The notes below the pieces were generated by a model, which searched no databases, was not told the DNA's origin, and worked only from the letters and a program-made list of their open reading frames with translations. A program made the translations under genes and the position numbers. Of a stretch of DNA of 64,000 nucleotides, positions 46,462 to 54,638 are shown in pieces. This DNA comes from Enterobacter mori (GTDB lineage Bacteria; Pseudomonadota; Gammaproteobacteria; Enterobacterales; Enterobacteriaceae): positions 248,001 through 312,000 of the forward strand of contig NZ_CP104285.1 of the NCBI RefSeq assembly GCF_025244905.1, given 5' to 3'. Within the stretch, counting starts at the first letter, position 1; every line of letters begins with the position of its first letter.

Positions 46462-46830
46462 ATGGCCAATAATACCACTGGGTTAACCCGAATCATCAAA
46501 GCTGCTGGCTATTCATGGAAAGGTTTCCGTGCCGCGTGGCTTAACGAAGCTGCTTTCCGCCAGGAGGGGGTCGCCGCTATCGTCGCGATTATCATCGCCT
46601 GCTTCCTTGATGTTGATGCAATAACTCGCGTGCTTCTCATCGGCTCTGTTCTTTTGGTGATGATAGTGGAAATTCTCAATAGCGCTATTGAGGCGGTTGT
46701 GGACCGTATCGGTTCAGATTTCCACGAACTTTCTGGCCGCGCGAAAGACATGGGATCTGCCGCTGTGCTGCTGGCGATTATCACGGCTGCTATCACCTGG
46801 GTCACGTTGCTTTGGTCACATTTCCGATGA
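46462..46830 (+). CDS. dgkA: Diacylglycerol kinase
   Basis: A 122-residue integral membrane kinase that recycles diacylglycerol, released when membrane-derived oligosaccharides are made, to phosphatidic acid. Three membrane helices (about 30-48, 52-70 and 97-118) and the active-site stretch ILNSAIEAVVDRIG (about 70-83) with Asn, two Glu and Asp are intact. It works as a homotrimer. AAAGG lies upstream of the ATG. It is followed by lexA on the same strand but with a separate LexA-controlled promoter. Confidence 0.98.
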   Translation: MANNTTGLTRIIKAAGYSWKGFRAAWLNEAAFRQEGVAAIVAIIIACFLDVDAITRVLLIGSVLLVMIVEILNSAIEAVVDRIGSDFHELSGRAKDMGSAAVLLAIITAAITWVTLLWSHFR

Positions 46831-46893
46831 GCCTCGAGGAATAATTAAGTCCCTGGTTTTTTGTGCAGTTTTTGGTTCCAAAATCGCCTTTGA

Positions 46894-46909
46894 CTGTATA
46901 TACTCACAG
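46894..46909. promoter_or_regulatory. LexA box 1 of lexA
   Basis: CTGTATATACTCACAG fits the SOS consensus CTGT-N8-ACAG perfectly and overlaps the likely -10 element TATACT of the lexA promoter. Confidence 0.95.
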
Positions 46910-46914
46910 CATAA

Positions 46915-46930
46915 CTGTATATACACCCAG
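46915..46930. promoter_or_regulatory. LexA box 2 of lexA
   Basis: CTGTATATACACCCAG matches CTGT-N8-ACAG with one change, 5 bases after box 1. The double operator is the same as in E. coli and sets LexA autoregulation. Confidence 0.95.
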
Positions 46931-46938
46931 GGGGCGGA

Positions 46939-47547
46939 ATGAAAGCGTTAACGACCAGGCAGCAAGAGGTGTTTGATCTCATTCGGGATCATATCGGCCA
47001 GACGGGTATGCCACCCACGCGTGCGGAAATCGCTCAGCGTCTGGGCTTCCGTTCTCCAAATGCGGCCGAGGAACACCTGAAAGCGCTGGCGCGCAAAGGT
47101 GTGATTGAAATTGTGTCTGGCGCGTCTCGCGGCATTCGTCTGCTGGTGGAAGAAGAGACAGGCATTCCGCTGATTGGTCGTGTCGCCGCAGGTGAACCTC
47201 TGTTGGCCCAGCAGCATATTGAAGGTCACTATCAGGTCGATCCTGGTATGTTCAAGCCGAGTGCGGATTTCCTGCTGCGCGTCAGCGGGATGTCCATGAA
47301 AGATATCGGCATTCTTGACGGCGATCTGCTGGCCGTTCACAAAACACAGGATGTACGTAACGGTCAGGTTGTGGTCGCGCGTATTGATGATGAAGTGACA
47401 GTCAAGCGATTGAAAAAACAGGGCAACACCGTACAGCTGCTGCCCGAAAATAACGAATTCTCCCCGATTGTGGTGGATCTGCGCGAACAGAACTTCTCCA
47501 TTGAAGGTCTGGCCGTTGGTGTTATCCGCAACGGTGAATGGCTGTAA
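46939..47547 (+). CDS. lexA: LexA, SOS response repressor and protease
   Basis: A 202-residue repressor of DNA-damage genes, such as uvrA, ssb and dinF in this window. The N-terminal winged helix-turn-helix (1-69) contains [20 protein letters not shown]. The self-cleavage site Ala84-Gly85 lies in RVAAGEPL. The catalytic Ser119 (VSGMSM) and Lys156 (VTVKRL) of the S24 peptidase domain are in place. RecA filaments trigger cleavage. GGGGGCGG precedes the ATG. Confidence 0.99.
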   Translation: MKALTTRQQEVFDLIRDHIGQTGMPPTRAEIAQRLGFRSPNAAEEHLKALARKGVIEIVSGASRGIRLLVEEETGIPLIGRVAAGEPLLAQQHIEGHYQVDPGMFKPSADFLLRVSGMSMKDIGILDGDLLAVHKTQDVRNGQVVVARIDDEVTVKRLKKQGNTVQLLPENNEFSPIVVDLREQNFSIEGLAVGVIRNGEWL

Positions 47548-47559
47548 CCTCTTCCTGAC

Positions 47560-47581
47560 AGGCTACGGGTCTCCGTAGCCT
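47560..47581 (+). other. Hairpin between lexA and dinF
   Basis: aggctacgg pairs perfectly with ccgtagcct across gtct. It is followed by ggatcattttgc, a poor T tract. It may terminate part of the lexA transcripts and let the rest read into dinF. Confidence 0.6.
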
Positions 47582-47609
47582 GGATCATTTTGCATTCCCG
47601 GTATTTTTC

Positions 47610-48947
47610 ATGTCACTGCTGACAGCTTCTGATAAGGCATTGTGGCGTCTTGCACTGCCGATGATTTTTTCCAATATCACCGTTCCCTTGCTTGGCCTGG
47701 TGGACACTGCGGTGATTGGTCATCTGGATTCCCCCGTTTATCTGGGCGGCGTGGCGATTGGCGCAACGGCGACCAGTTTTCTCTTTATGCTGCTGCTCTT
47801 TTTACGCATGAGTACCACGGGGCTTACGGCACAAGCCTATGGCGCGAAAGATCCGCTGCGACTGGCGCGCGCGCTGGTGCAACCACTCATTCTGGCACTT
47901 GGGGCAGGTGCCTTAATCGTTCTCTTTCGCACGCCGCTGATTGATCTGGCGCTGCATATTGTGGGTGGCAGCGAGGCGGTACTGGAGCAGGCGCGTCGCT
48001 TCCTTGAAATCCGCTGGCTCAGCGCGCCCGCATCACTGGCAAACCTGGTTCTGCTGGGCTGGCTGCTGGGCGTGCAGTACGCTCGTGCGCCGGTCATCCT
48101 ACTGGTAGTGGGAAACCTTTTGAACATCGTGCTCGACCTCTGGCTGGTGATGGGCCTGCACATGAACGTACAGGGCGCGGCGCTGGCAACAGCAGTCGCA
48201 GAATACGGCACGTTTCTCATCGGCCTGTGGATGGTCTGGCGCGTACTGGCCATGCGTGGCGTCTCCCTTGTCATGCTGAAAACCGCGTGGCGCGGCAACA
48301 TCCGCAAGCTGCTGGCGCTGAACCGCGACATTATGCTGCGCTCATTACTGCTTCAGCTCTGCTTTGGCGCGCTGACGGTCTTTGGGGCGCGACTTGGGCC
48401 GGAGATCGTCGCGGTTAATGCGGTCCTGATGACGCTGCTGACCTTTACCGCGTATGCGCTGGATGGCTTTGCCTATGCCGTTGAAGCCCATTCGGGGCAA
48501 GCGTATGGCGCACGCGAAAGCGGCCAGCTCCGCGAGGTGTGGCGGGCGGCTTGCCGTCAGTCAGGCCTGGTGGCACTGGCGTTTGCACTCATTTACGCCT
48601 GTCTGGGTGAACAAATCGTTGCCTTACTCACCTCCCTCCCATCGCTGCGCGAACTGGCGAGTCACTATGTCGTCTGGCAGGTGATCTTACCGGTGGTGGG
48701 CGTGTGGTGTTATCTGCTGGATGGCATGTTTATTGGCGCGACGCGAGGTGCGGAGATGCGCAATAGCATGGCGGTCGCGGCTGCAGGTTTTGGCCTGACG
48801 CTGCTGACCTTACCGTATTTGGGCAACCACGGTTTATGGCTGGCACTGGCAGTTTTTCTCGCGTTACGTGGCCTGTCGCTGGCCTTTATCTGGCACCGTC
48901 ACTGGCGAAATAACACCTGGCTGCCTTCCCGCCACGATATATCGTGA
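47610..48947 (+). CDS. dinF: DinF, MATE-family efflux protein
   Basis: A 445-residue multidrug and toxin extrusion family protein with twelve predicted membrane helices in two similar halves. MATE features include FSNITVPLLGLVDTAVIGHL at about 20-39 and the second-half counterpart near 255. E. coli DinF is DNA-damage inducible through lexA read-through and has been linked to protection from oxidative stress and bile salts; its substrate is not certain. It starts 62 bases after lexA, with a hairpin in between. Confidence 0.96.
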   Translation: MSLLTASDKALWRLALPMIFSNITVPLLGLVDTAVIGHLDSPVYLGGVAIGATATSFLFMLLLFLRMSTTGLTAQAYGAKDPLRLARALVQPLILALGAGALIVLFRTPLIDLALHIVGGSEAVLEQARRFLEIRWLSAPASLANLVLLGWLLGVQYARAPVILLVVGNLLNIVLDLWLVMGLHMNVQGAALATAVAEYGTFLIGLWMVWRVLAMRGVSLVMLKTAWRGNIRKLLALNRDIMLRSLLLQLCFGALTVFGARLGPEIVAVNAVLMTLLTFTAYALDGFAYAVEAHSGQAYGARESGQLREVWRAACRQSGLVALAFALIYACLGEQIVALLTSLPSLRELASHYVVWQVILPVVGVWCYLLDGMFIGATRGAEMRNSMAVAAAGFGLTLLTLPYLGNHGLWLALAVFLALRGLSLAFIWHRHWRNNTWLPSRHDIS

Positions 48948-49068
48948 CGGTTAAAGATTCCGAATATGAAATCAACCGCCGAATCCTTAACTACAATAAT
49001 TATCACGTCCAGCAGAAAAGAACGTAACGGACGTTACGACCCGACGCTTAACTTAAGAGGACACGATG

Positions 49069-49278
49069 ATGAATAAAGACGAAATCGGCGGCAACTGGAA
49101 GCAGTTCAAAGGTAAAGCGAAAGAACAGTGGGGTAAGCTGACGGATGACGATATGACCGTCATTGAAGGTAAACGCGATCAGCTTGTCGGTAAAATCCAG
49201 GAGCGTTACGGCTACGCAAAAGACCAGGCGGAAAAAGAAGTGGGCGACTGGGAAAAACGCAACGACTACCGCTGGTAA
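49069..49278 (+). CDS. yjbJ: CsbD-family stress protein YjbJ
   Basis: A 69-residue hydrophilic helical protein of the CsbD family (GGNWKQFKGKAKEQWGKLTD, about 7-26). It is abundant in stationary-phase enterics and in E. coli is sigma-S dependent. Two ATG codons are adjacent; the second (49069) matches the family start MNKDE and is 8 bases from GAGG, so I use it, though 49066 is possible. The perfect inverted repeat gtaacg-ga-cgttac lies just upstream at 49024-49037. Function unknown. Confidence 0.93.
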   Translation: MNKDEIGGNWKQFKGKAKEQWGKLTDDDMTVIEGKRDQLVGKIQERYGYAKDQAEKEVGDWEKRNDYRW

Positions 49279-49317
49279 CCGGGCTATACCCGAAAGTACA
49301 AGGAAGTACGCCCTGAG

Positions 49318-49341
49318 GGCGGCCATGAGCCGCCTTTTCTT
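49318..49341 (+). terminator. yjbJ terminator
   Basis: ggcggc pairs with gccgcc across a five-base loop, followed by ttttctttt. It lies 7 bases before the end of the convergent zur gene. Confidence 0.82.
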
Positions 49342-49347
49342 TTGCCG

Positions 49348-49860
49348 TTAACGCGGCTTTTTCTTCACGAGAATAGAGTGATCGTGTTGGCATTCATCCT
49401 GATGACGACAGGATTCCACCTCCACGCACGCCGAGCACAGCCCGTGCGCTTCAATCACGTTATGACGCAGGGCGAAGCCCATTTTAGCCGCCAGGGTATG
49501 CATAATATCTTCCACGCCTTCCGCACACTCTTCCTTCACTGCGCCGCAGCGGTCGCAGATAAACATGGCTGAGGTATGGGTTGGCTGATCGAACAGATGG
49601 CACAGAACATAGCTGTTGGTCGATTCAACCTTGTGTACAAACCCTTGTTCGAGCAGAAAATCCAGCGCACGATAAACCGTAGGCGGTTTTGCCTGTGGCT
49701 CGGTTGCACGCAGCAAGTCCAGCAGGTCGTATGCGCTGATCGCCCCCTGTTGCAGGCTCATCAGGCGCAATACCTCGAGGCGCTGCGGAGTCAGGCGCAC
49801 ATTGCGTTGCGCACACAGCTTTTCGGCCTGCGCTAACAGCTCTTTTGTGGACTTATCCAT
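49348..49860 (-). CDS. zur: Zinc uptake regulator Zur
   Basis: A 170-residue Fur-family repressor of zinc import genes. The N-terminal winged helix (about 1-95) has the family stretch RLTPQRLEVLRLM and PPTVYRALDFLLEQGFVHKVE. The zinc ligands are visible: CDRCG (about 103-107), HGLCSACVEVESCRHQ with three Cys, and His residues in HLFDQPTHTS and near the C-terminus. Length is one less than E. coli Zur. It is divergent from a cupin gene and convergent with yjbJ. Confidence 0.97.
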   Translation of the reverse strand: MDKSTKELLAQAEKLCAQRNVRLTPQRLEVLRLMSLQQGAISAYDLLDLLRATEPQAKPPTVYRALDFLLEQGFVHKVESTNSYVLCHLFDQPTHTSAMFICDRCGAVKEECAEGVEDIMHTLAAKMGFALRHNVIEAHGLCSACVEVESCRHQDECQHDHSILVKKKPR

Positions 49861-49975
49861 TGAGCACCTCGGATGTAATAGGATGGAAAACCCTCACTTT
49901 ATCATGTTCTGGTAAAAACACCGAGATCCACCAGGCTGTGCTATACCTGACGCATCGCAATTCGGGGAATTAACC

Positions 49976-50464
49976 ATGAAAAGACCTGACTGTATTAAGC
50001 ACTGGCAAGATGTGGAAGGTGCTGACGATTCTACCTATCCCGACAGTAACGAACTTTTTTCCATCGGCGCGCCCCTCGCTCGCAGGCTGGGCTTAGGCCG
50101 TATTGGTATTCATCATGAGCGTTTGCCGCCAGGCCGTCGTACGTCATACCCACATGCGGAAAGTGACGAAGAAGAGTTTATTTATGTGCTTGAAGGGCAT
50201 CCGGAGGCCTGGATAAACGGCTACCTGTGGAAGCTTGAGCCGGGAGATAGCGTGGGGTTCCCCGCCGGGACGGGCATTTGCCATACCTTTATAAACAACA
50301 CTGACGAAGAGGTACGGTTGCTGGTTGTCGGCGAGGCCAATAAAAAGCAAAACCGCATCTACTACCCGCTGAACCCGGTCTATGCCGCGACGCGCGAGGA
50401 CCGCTGGGTAGATCATCCTCCTCAATTTTTTGGGCCGCATGACGGAAAACCCGAGCGGAAATAA
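49976..50464 (+). CDS. Cupin-domain protein
   Basis: A 162-residue single-domain cupin, with no signal or membrane segment. Motif 1 contains PHAESDEEEFIYVLEGHPEAWING (in pieces, about 58-81). Motif 2 contains GDSVGFPAGTGICHTFIN (about 90-107). Together these supply His, Glu and His as likely metal ligands. I recognise only the fold, not a specific enzyme; COG3837-type cupins of this kind are uncharacterised. It is divergent from zur with 115 bases between the genes. I see no clear Zur box there, so zinc control is only a possibility. Confidence 0.85.
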   Translation: MKRPDCIKHWQDVEGADDSTYPDSNELFSIGAPLARRLGLGRIGIHHERLPPGRRTSYPHAESDEEEFIYVLEGHPEAWINGYLWKLEPGDSVGFPAGTGICHTFINNTDEEVRLLVVGEANKKQNRIYYPLNPVYAATREDRWVDHPPQFFGPHDGKPERK

Positions 50465-50637
50465 TTTTCCTCTTCTATAAATATTGAGGGCCGTCACAAA
50501 TTACAACAGGCCGTAAGGGAATTTTACTTAGGGAAAGAAATAGCGGGTCTTTTACTTCTTATTCACAGCAATAGTTCGTTCCTGTTTGGGTGATAACAGA
50601 CAGGGGTTATTTCATAACAGACTATAACGGGCATACT

Positions 50638-51948
50638 GTGAAAAAATATTTTAAATTTTCGGTGGTTAGCATTGCTGTCTCCTTTTTTATGGCAAATCAG
50701 GCGGGAGCAGCCAATACCTGGACAGAATCACGTAGCGACGCCATGGGCGGCACGGGCGTAGCCGCTGGCAGTTATGGCAGCGGGGCGTTAATCAACCCCG
50801 CGTTGCTGGCAAAGGCAAAACCGGACGATGATGTGACGGTCATTTTGCCGTCCGTTGGGGTGCAGGTGACAGATGAAGACAATCTTCAGGATGAGATTGA
50901 TACCATCAACGACAAAATCAATCACTATAAGGATGTGGTTGATAACCTTACGCCCATTGAAGTCATCACCAATCCGTTAGGTTCGATCAACCAGTTCCAG
51001 GGCGCGGCCAAAGATCTTGCCGATGAACTGGACTATCTCAAGGGTAAAACTGCACGTGCAACGGCTGGGGCAGGACTTGCCGTGAGTATCCCTAACGATG
51101 TGCTTTCCGTGGCCTTTATGGCCAAAGGTTATGCTCATGGTCGGGTTAGCTCATCTATCGACCAGCAAGATATTGATTATCTGCGCAGTATTCAAAGAAG
51201 CGATGTGGTTGCTGCCGGTGTTGCCCTGGATGCAGCGCTGAATGGCACGGATCAGATCACCAAAAACCTCAACTCAACGGCGTCTGGCCGGGCGGCGATT
51301 GTGTCCGACTATGGTATTGCGGTTGCCCGTCAGTTCGATCTTGGTGGCATCCCGGTTTCCGTGGGCGTAACGCCAAAACTGCAAAAAACCTGGATCTATA
51401 ACTACACCACCTCCATCTACGATTACGACAGTAATAAGTGGAACGATAGCCGCTACCGTACAGACGATACGGGCTTTAACGTTGATGCTGGTATTGCCGC
51501 TGATTTTGGCGAAAACTGGACGGTCGGCCTGAGCGGGCAAAACCTGATGTCACGCGATATTGACAGCAAAGATATCCGCATACGCAACGGGCGTACGGGA
51601 GAAGTGGTGAGCTATAAAGACACCTACCAGATCCGTCCGCTTGTCACCGCGGGCGCCGCCTGGCACAACGATCTGGTCACGCTGACCGCTGATGGCGATC
51701 TAACCGAAACCAAAGGTTTCAAGAGCGAAGATACGTCGCAGTATGTCGGGGTAGGTGCTGAAGTGACCCCGCTGAGCTGGCTGGCGGTACGCGCAGGTTA
51801 TCGTGCTGACGTGAAAGGCAACGACAGCAATGTCTTTACCGGCGGTGTTGGCTTTGCGCCGTTTAACACCGTCCACGTTGACCTGATGGGCCTGTACGGC
51901 GAGGACGAAACCTGGGGCGCAGGAGCACAGCTGAGCATGACGTTTTAA
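50638..51948 (+). CDS. TraF-like outer-membrane protein (PF13729 type)
   Basis: A 436-residue exported protein. The GTG at 50638 starts a signal peptide (VKKYFKFSVVSIAVSFFMAN, cleavage after QAGA) that longer in-frame starts would bury. The mature N-terminus NTWTESRSDAMGGTGVAAGSYGSGALINPALLAK is the FadL/PorV-like hatch pattern (quoted part at about 27-45: SRSDAMGGTGVAAGS). The last residue is Phe after LSMT, an outer-membrane barrel ending. A helical segment (about 80-150) is inserted between strands. The family is annotated as conjugal transfer TraF, but no other transfer gene is near. It is followed by a terminator. The true role is unknown. Confidence 0.8.
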   Translation: MKKYFKFSVVSIAVSFFMANQAGAANTWTESRSDAMGGTGVAAGSYGSGALINPALLAKAKPDDDVTVILPSVGVQVTDEDNLQDEIDTINDKINHYKDVVDNLTPIEVITNPLGSINQFQGAAKDLADELDYLKGKTARATAGAGLAVSIPNDVLSVAFMAKGYAHGRVSSSIDQQDIDYLRSIQRSDVVAAGVALDAALNGTDQITKNLNSTASGRAAIVSDYGIAVARQFDLGGIPVSVGVTPKLQKTWIYNYTTSIYDYDSNKWNDSRYRTDDTGFNVDAGIAADFGENWTVGLSGQNLMSRDIDSKDIRIRNGRTGEVVSYKDTYQIRPLVTAGAAWHNDLVTLTADGDLTETKGFKSEDTSQYVGVGAEVTPLSWLAVRAGYRADVKGNDSNVFTGGVGFAPFNTVHVDLMGLYGEDETWGAGAQLSMTF

Positions 51949-51954
51949 CCTGAA

Positions 51955-51980
51955 CCGGAGGCGCTGCGCCTCCGGCTTTT
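51955..51980 (+). terminator. Terminator after the TraF-like gene
   Basis: ccggaggc pairs with gcctccgg across a short loop, followed by ctttt, 6 bases after the stop. Confidence 0.88.
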
Positions 51981-52030
51981 CTTTGTGCTATAGTAGCGCC
52001 CCTTTTCCACCAGATGCTTAAAACTTCGCC

Positions 52031-53026
52031 ATGTCGTCAGAACTACAGACTGCTTTCCCCGCACACCGTTTCTCCATTGCGCCGATGCTCGACTGGACGG
52101 ACAGACACTGCCGTTACTTCCTGCGTCAGCTCTCCCGCCATACGCTGCTGTATACCGAAATGGTGACAACCGGGGCAATTATTCACGGTAAGGGCGACTA
52201 TCTGGCCTATAGCGAAGAGGAGCATCCGGTTGCGCTGCAGCTGGGCGGCAGCGATCCGATCGCGCTGGCGCAGTGTGCAAAGCTGGCAGAAGAACGCGGC
52301 TATGACGAGATTAACCTGAACGTAGGTTGTCCTTCCGATCGCGTGCAGAACGGCATGTTCGGCGCATGCCTGATGGGCAACGCACAGCTGGTGGCGGACT
52401 GCATCAAAGCCATGCGTGACGTCGTCTCTATCCCGGTGACGGTCAAAACCCGTATCGGCATTGATGACCAGGACAGCTACGAATTTCTGTGCGATTTCAT
52501 CAATACCGTTGCCGGAAAGGGCGAGTGCGAGATGTTCATCATCCACGCGCGTAAAGCCTGGCTTTCCGGCCTCAGCCCGAAAGAGAATCGCGAAATCCCG
52601 CCGCTGGACTACCCGCGCGTATACCAGCTGAAGCGCGATTTCCCGCACCTGACGATGTCGATTAACGGCGGCATCAAGTCTCTGGAAGAAGCGAAAGCGC
52701 ATCTTACGCATATGGATGGCGTGATGGTCGGACGTGAGGCGTATCAGAACCCCGGTATCCTGGCGACGGTCGATCGTGAAATCTTTGGTGTTGAAGATGC
52801 AGATACCGATCCGGTGGCGGTCGTGCGTGCCATGTATCCGTATATTGAGCGTGAGCTGAGCAACGGCACCTACCTTGGCCATATCACCCGCCATATGCTT
52901 GGCCTGTTCCAGGGTATTCCGGGCGCGCGCCAGTGGCGTCGCTACCTGAGCGAGAATGCGCATAAAGCCGGAGCGGATATTGAGGTGCTGGAACACGCAT
53001 TGCGTCTGGTGGCAGATAAGCGATAA
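52031..53026 (+). CDS. dusA: tRNA-dihydrouridine synthase A
   Basis: A 331-residue FMN enzyme reducing U20/U20a in tRNA D-loops. The TIM-barrel N-terminal domain has [14 protein letters not shown] (FMN site, about 15-28), the catalytic Cys100 in [12 protein letters not shown], and [12 protein letters not shown] and [11 protein letters not shown] (phosphate binding). A helical RNA-binding domain follows (about 255-331). It is not in an operon with the preceding gene, which ends at a terminator. Confidence 0.97.
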   Translation: MSSELQTAFPAHRFSIAPMLDWTDRHCRYFLRQLSRHTLLYTEMVTTGAIIHGKGDYLAYSEEEHPVALQLGGSDPIALAQCAKLAEERGYDEINLNVGCPSDRVQNGMFGACLMGNAQLVADCIKAMRDVVSIPVTVKTRIGIDDQDSYEFLCDFINTVAGKGECEMFIIHARKAWLSGLSPKENREIPPLDYPRVYQLKRDFPHLTMSINGGIKSLEEAKAHLTHMDGVMVGREAYQNPGILATVDREIFGVEDADTDPVAVVRAMYPYIERELSNGTYLGHITRHMLGLFQGIPGARQWRRYLSENAHKAGADIEVLEHALRLVADKR

Positions 53027-53107
53027 ATTTCACTAAAAGATCGTCAAATTCACCACGCCCCGCCCAATGTTGCGGGGCATTTTGCTTTCAGAACAATATG
53101 TTACGTT

Positions 53108-53123
53108 TGGCATGATTCTTGTA
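53108..53123 (+). promoter_or_regulatory. Sigma-54 promoter of pspG
   Basis: TGGCATGATTCTTGTA matches the -24/-12 consensus TGGCAC-N5-TTGCA with GG and TTG at the right spacing. pspG belongs to the PspF/sigma-54 phage-shock regulon in E. coli. Confidence 0.85.
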
Positions 53124-53161
53124 ATGCTTTCTGCATCATTCGGGGCTCGCGGGAGAACACC

Positions 53162-53404
53162 ATGCTGGAACTACTTTTTGTGATTGGCTTTTTTGTGATG
53201 CTGATGGTGACGGGCATTTCGCTGCTCGGCATTCTTGCGGCGATCGTTGTGGCGACGGTGGTGATGTTTATCGGCGGGTTATTTGCGTTGACGCTCAAAC
53301 TGTTACCGTGGTTGCTGCTTGCTGTCGCGGTGGTATGGGTGATACGGGCGATTAAATCGCCAAAAGTGCCCAGTTATCAGCGCAATAACCGCTTCCGTTA
53401 CTAA
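53162..53404 (+). CDS. pspG: Phage shock protein G
   Basis: An 80-residue inner-membrane protein with two hydrophobic helices (about 2-20 and 24-62, the latter perhaps split) and a basic C-terminal tail (KSPKVPSYQRNNRFRY). It is the effector of the phage-shock response that lies away from the pspABC operon, induced by envelope stress and secretin mislocalisation. A sigma-54 promoter lies 40-54 bases upstream of the start. Confidence 0.95.
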   Translation: MLELLFVIGFFVMLMVTGISLLGILAAIVVATVVMFIGGLFALTLKLLPWLLLAVAVVWVIRAIKSPKVPSYQRNNRFRY

Positions 53405-53490
53405 GGTATTGAGGGGTTCGTCACATACTTGTAACTTTTCCGGCAGCATGCCTTAGAACAGAATAGGATTTACTTATCGAATCTGTCACT

Positions 53491-53592
53491 ATGACTGCCG
53501 CTAAAGAATTCATCGAGCTGTACCCTACATACAGCCGAACTAAAAAAAGAAAGGGCTTCCCACGGGAAGCCCAATTTCTTTTTAGGGCCTAG
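53491..53592 (+). CDS. Doubtful 33-residue ORF between pspG and qor
   Basis: ATG at 53491 to TAG at 53592 encodes MTAAKEFIELYPTYSRTKK, then a basic stretch. The frame runs through the qor terminator hairpin and its stop overlaps the qor stop. There is no good ribosome binding site (AGGA is 22 bases upstream). It could be a small protein or part of an untranslated RNA, or nothing; I do not recognise it. Confidence 0.2.
   Translation: MTAAKEFIELYPTYSRTKKRKGFPREAQFLFRA
53545..53580 (-). terminator. qor terminator, usable in both directions
   Basis: gggcttcc pairs with ggaagccc across cacg. On the minus strand it is followed by TTTCTTTTTTT; on the plus strand by aatttcttttt. Confidence 0.9.
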
Positions 53593-54572
53593 GGGATCAG
53601 CAGGCTTGAGCCCTGCGTCGCCCGGCTTTCCAGCACCTCATGTGCGCGCTGCGCATCAGTAAGTGCGTATTTCTGCGCATCCGCCACGTCTACTTTGATC
53701 ACACCGCTGGCGATCAGCGAGAACAGTTCGTTGCTGGCTTCCTCCAGTTCTTCCCGGTTGGTGATGTATCCTTGCAGGGAAGGGCGAGTCACATAAAGAG
53801 AACCCTTCTGGTTCAGAATGCCCAGGTTAACGCCGGTTACCGCGCCTGACGCATTCCCGAAGCTTACCATCAGACCACGACGCTGCAGGCAGTCCAGCGA
53901 GGCTTCCCAGGTATCTTTCCCCACCGAGTCATACACGACCCGCACTTTTTGGCCGTGCGTGATCTCTTTTAGCCGTTCAGCAATGCTCTCTTCACGGTAG
54001 TTGATGACCTGCCATGCACCGGCCTGCAGCGCACGCTGCGCTTTCTGCGCGCTGCCGACGGTGCCGATAAGCTTCGCGCCCAGCGCCTTCGCCCACTGGC
54101 AGGCGATCAGCCCCACGCCACCGGCAGCGGCATGAAAGAGGAACTGTTCGTCAGGTTTGATCTCATAGGTTTTACGCAGCAGGTAAAATACCGTCAGTCC
54201 TTTCAGGAACGAGGCGGCAGCCTGTTCAAAGGAGATCGCGTTAGGCAGAAGGGCGGCCTTGTCTGCGGGAACATTGTGAACGGAACTGTAAGCGCCGAGG
54301 GCAGATTGCGCATACACCACGCGGTCGCCCTCTTTGATATGCTTAACGGCACTGCCCACTTTGATGACCACACCCGCCGCCTCCGTTCCCAGCCCGCTCG
54401 GCATCGACGGAGGTGGGTAGAGACCGCCGCGAATGTAGGTGTCGATGTAGTTAATGCCAATCGCTTTGTTTTCAACCTGGATTTCATTTTCGCCAGGTGC
54501 GGCGGGGGTAAACTCCACCGCTTTAAGCACGTCTGGTCCACCGTGTTTCTGGAATTCAATGCGCGTTGCCAT
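53589..54572 (-). CDS. qor: Quinone oxidoreductase (zeta-crystallin family)
   Basis: A 327-residue NADPH-dependent quinone reductase of the medium-chain dehydrogenase superfamily, without the zinc ligands of alcohol dehydrogenases. An N-terminal GroES-like domain (to about 125) precedes a Rossmann domain with the nucleotide motif AAAGGVGLIACQWAKALG (about 148-165). Length equals E. coli QorA. It is divergent from dnaB with 66 bases between the starts. A strong terminator follows. Confidence 0.97.
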   Translation of the reverse strand: MATRIEFQKHGGPDVLKAVEFTPAAPGENEIQVENKAIGINYIDTYIRGGLYPPPSMPSGLGTEAAGVVIKVGSAVKHIKEGDRVVYAQSALGAYSSVHNVPADKAALLPNAISFEQAAASFLKGLTVFYLLRKTYEIKPDEQFLFHAAAGGVGLIACQWAKALGAKLIGTVGSAQKAQRALQAGAWQVINYREESIAERLKEITHGQKVRVVYDSVGKDTWEASLDCLQRRGLMVSFGNASGAVTGVNLGILNQKGSLYVTRPSLQGYITNREELEEASNELFSLIASGVIKVDVADAQKYALTDAQRAHEVLESRATQGSSLLIP

Positions 54573-54638
54573 GCTCCCTCCGTAAGAAAAATATGGTAAT
54601 CTTTCGACCCACTCTTTATCTCGGTAACTCCATTCACT

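Noticed and set aside
50590..50637. GTG at 50590 as the start of the TraF-like gene
   Set aside because: It would place 16 polar residues before the signal peptide; the GTG at 50638 starts exactly at the basic n-region.
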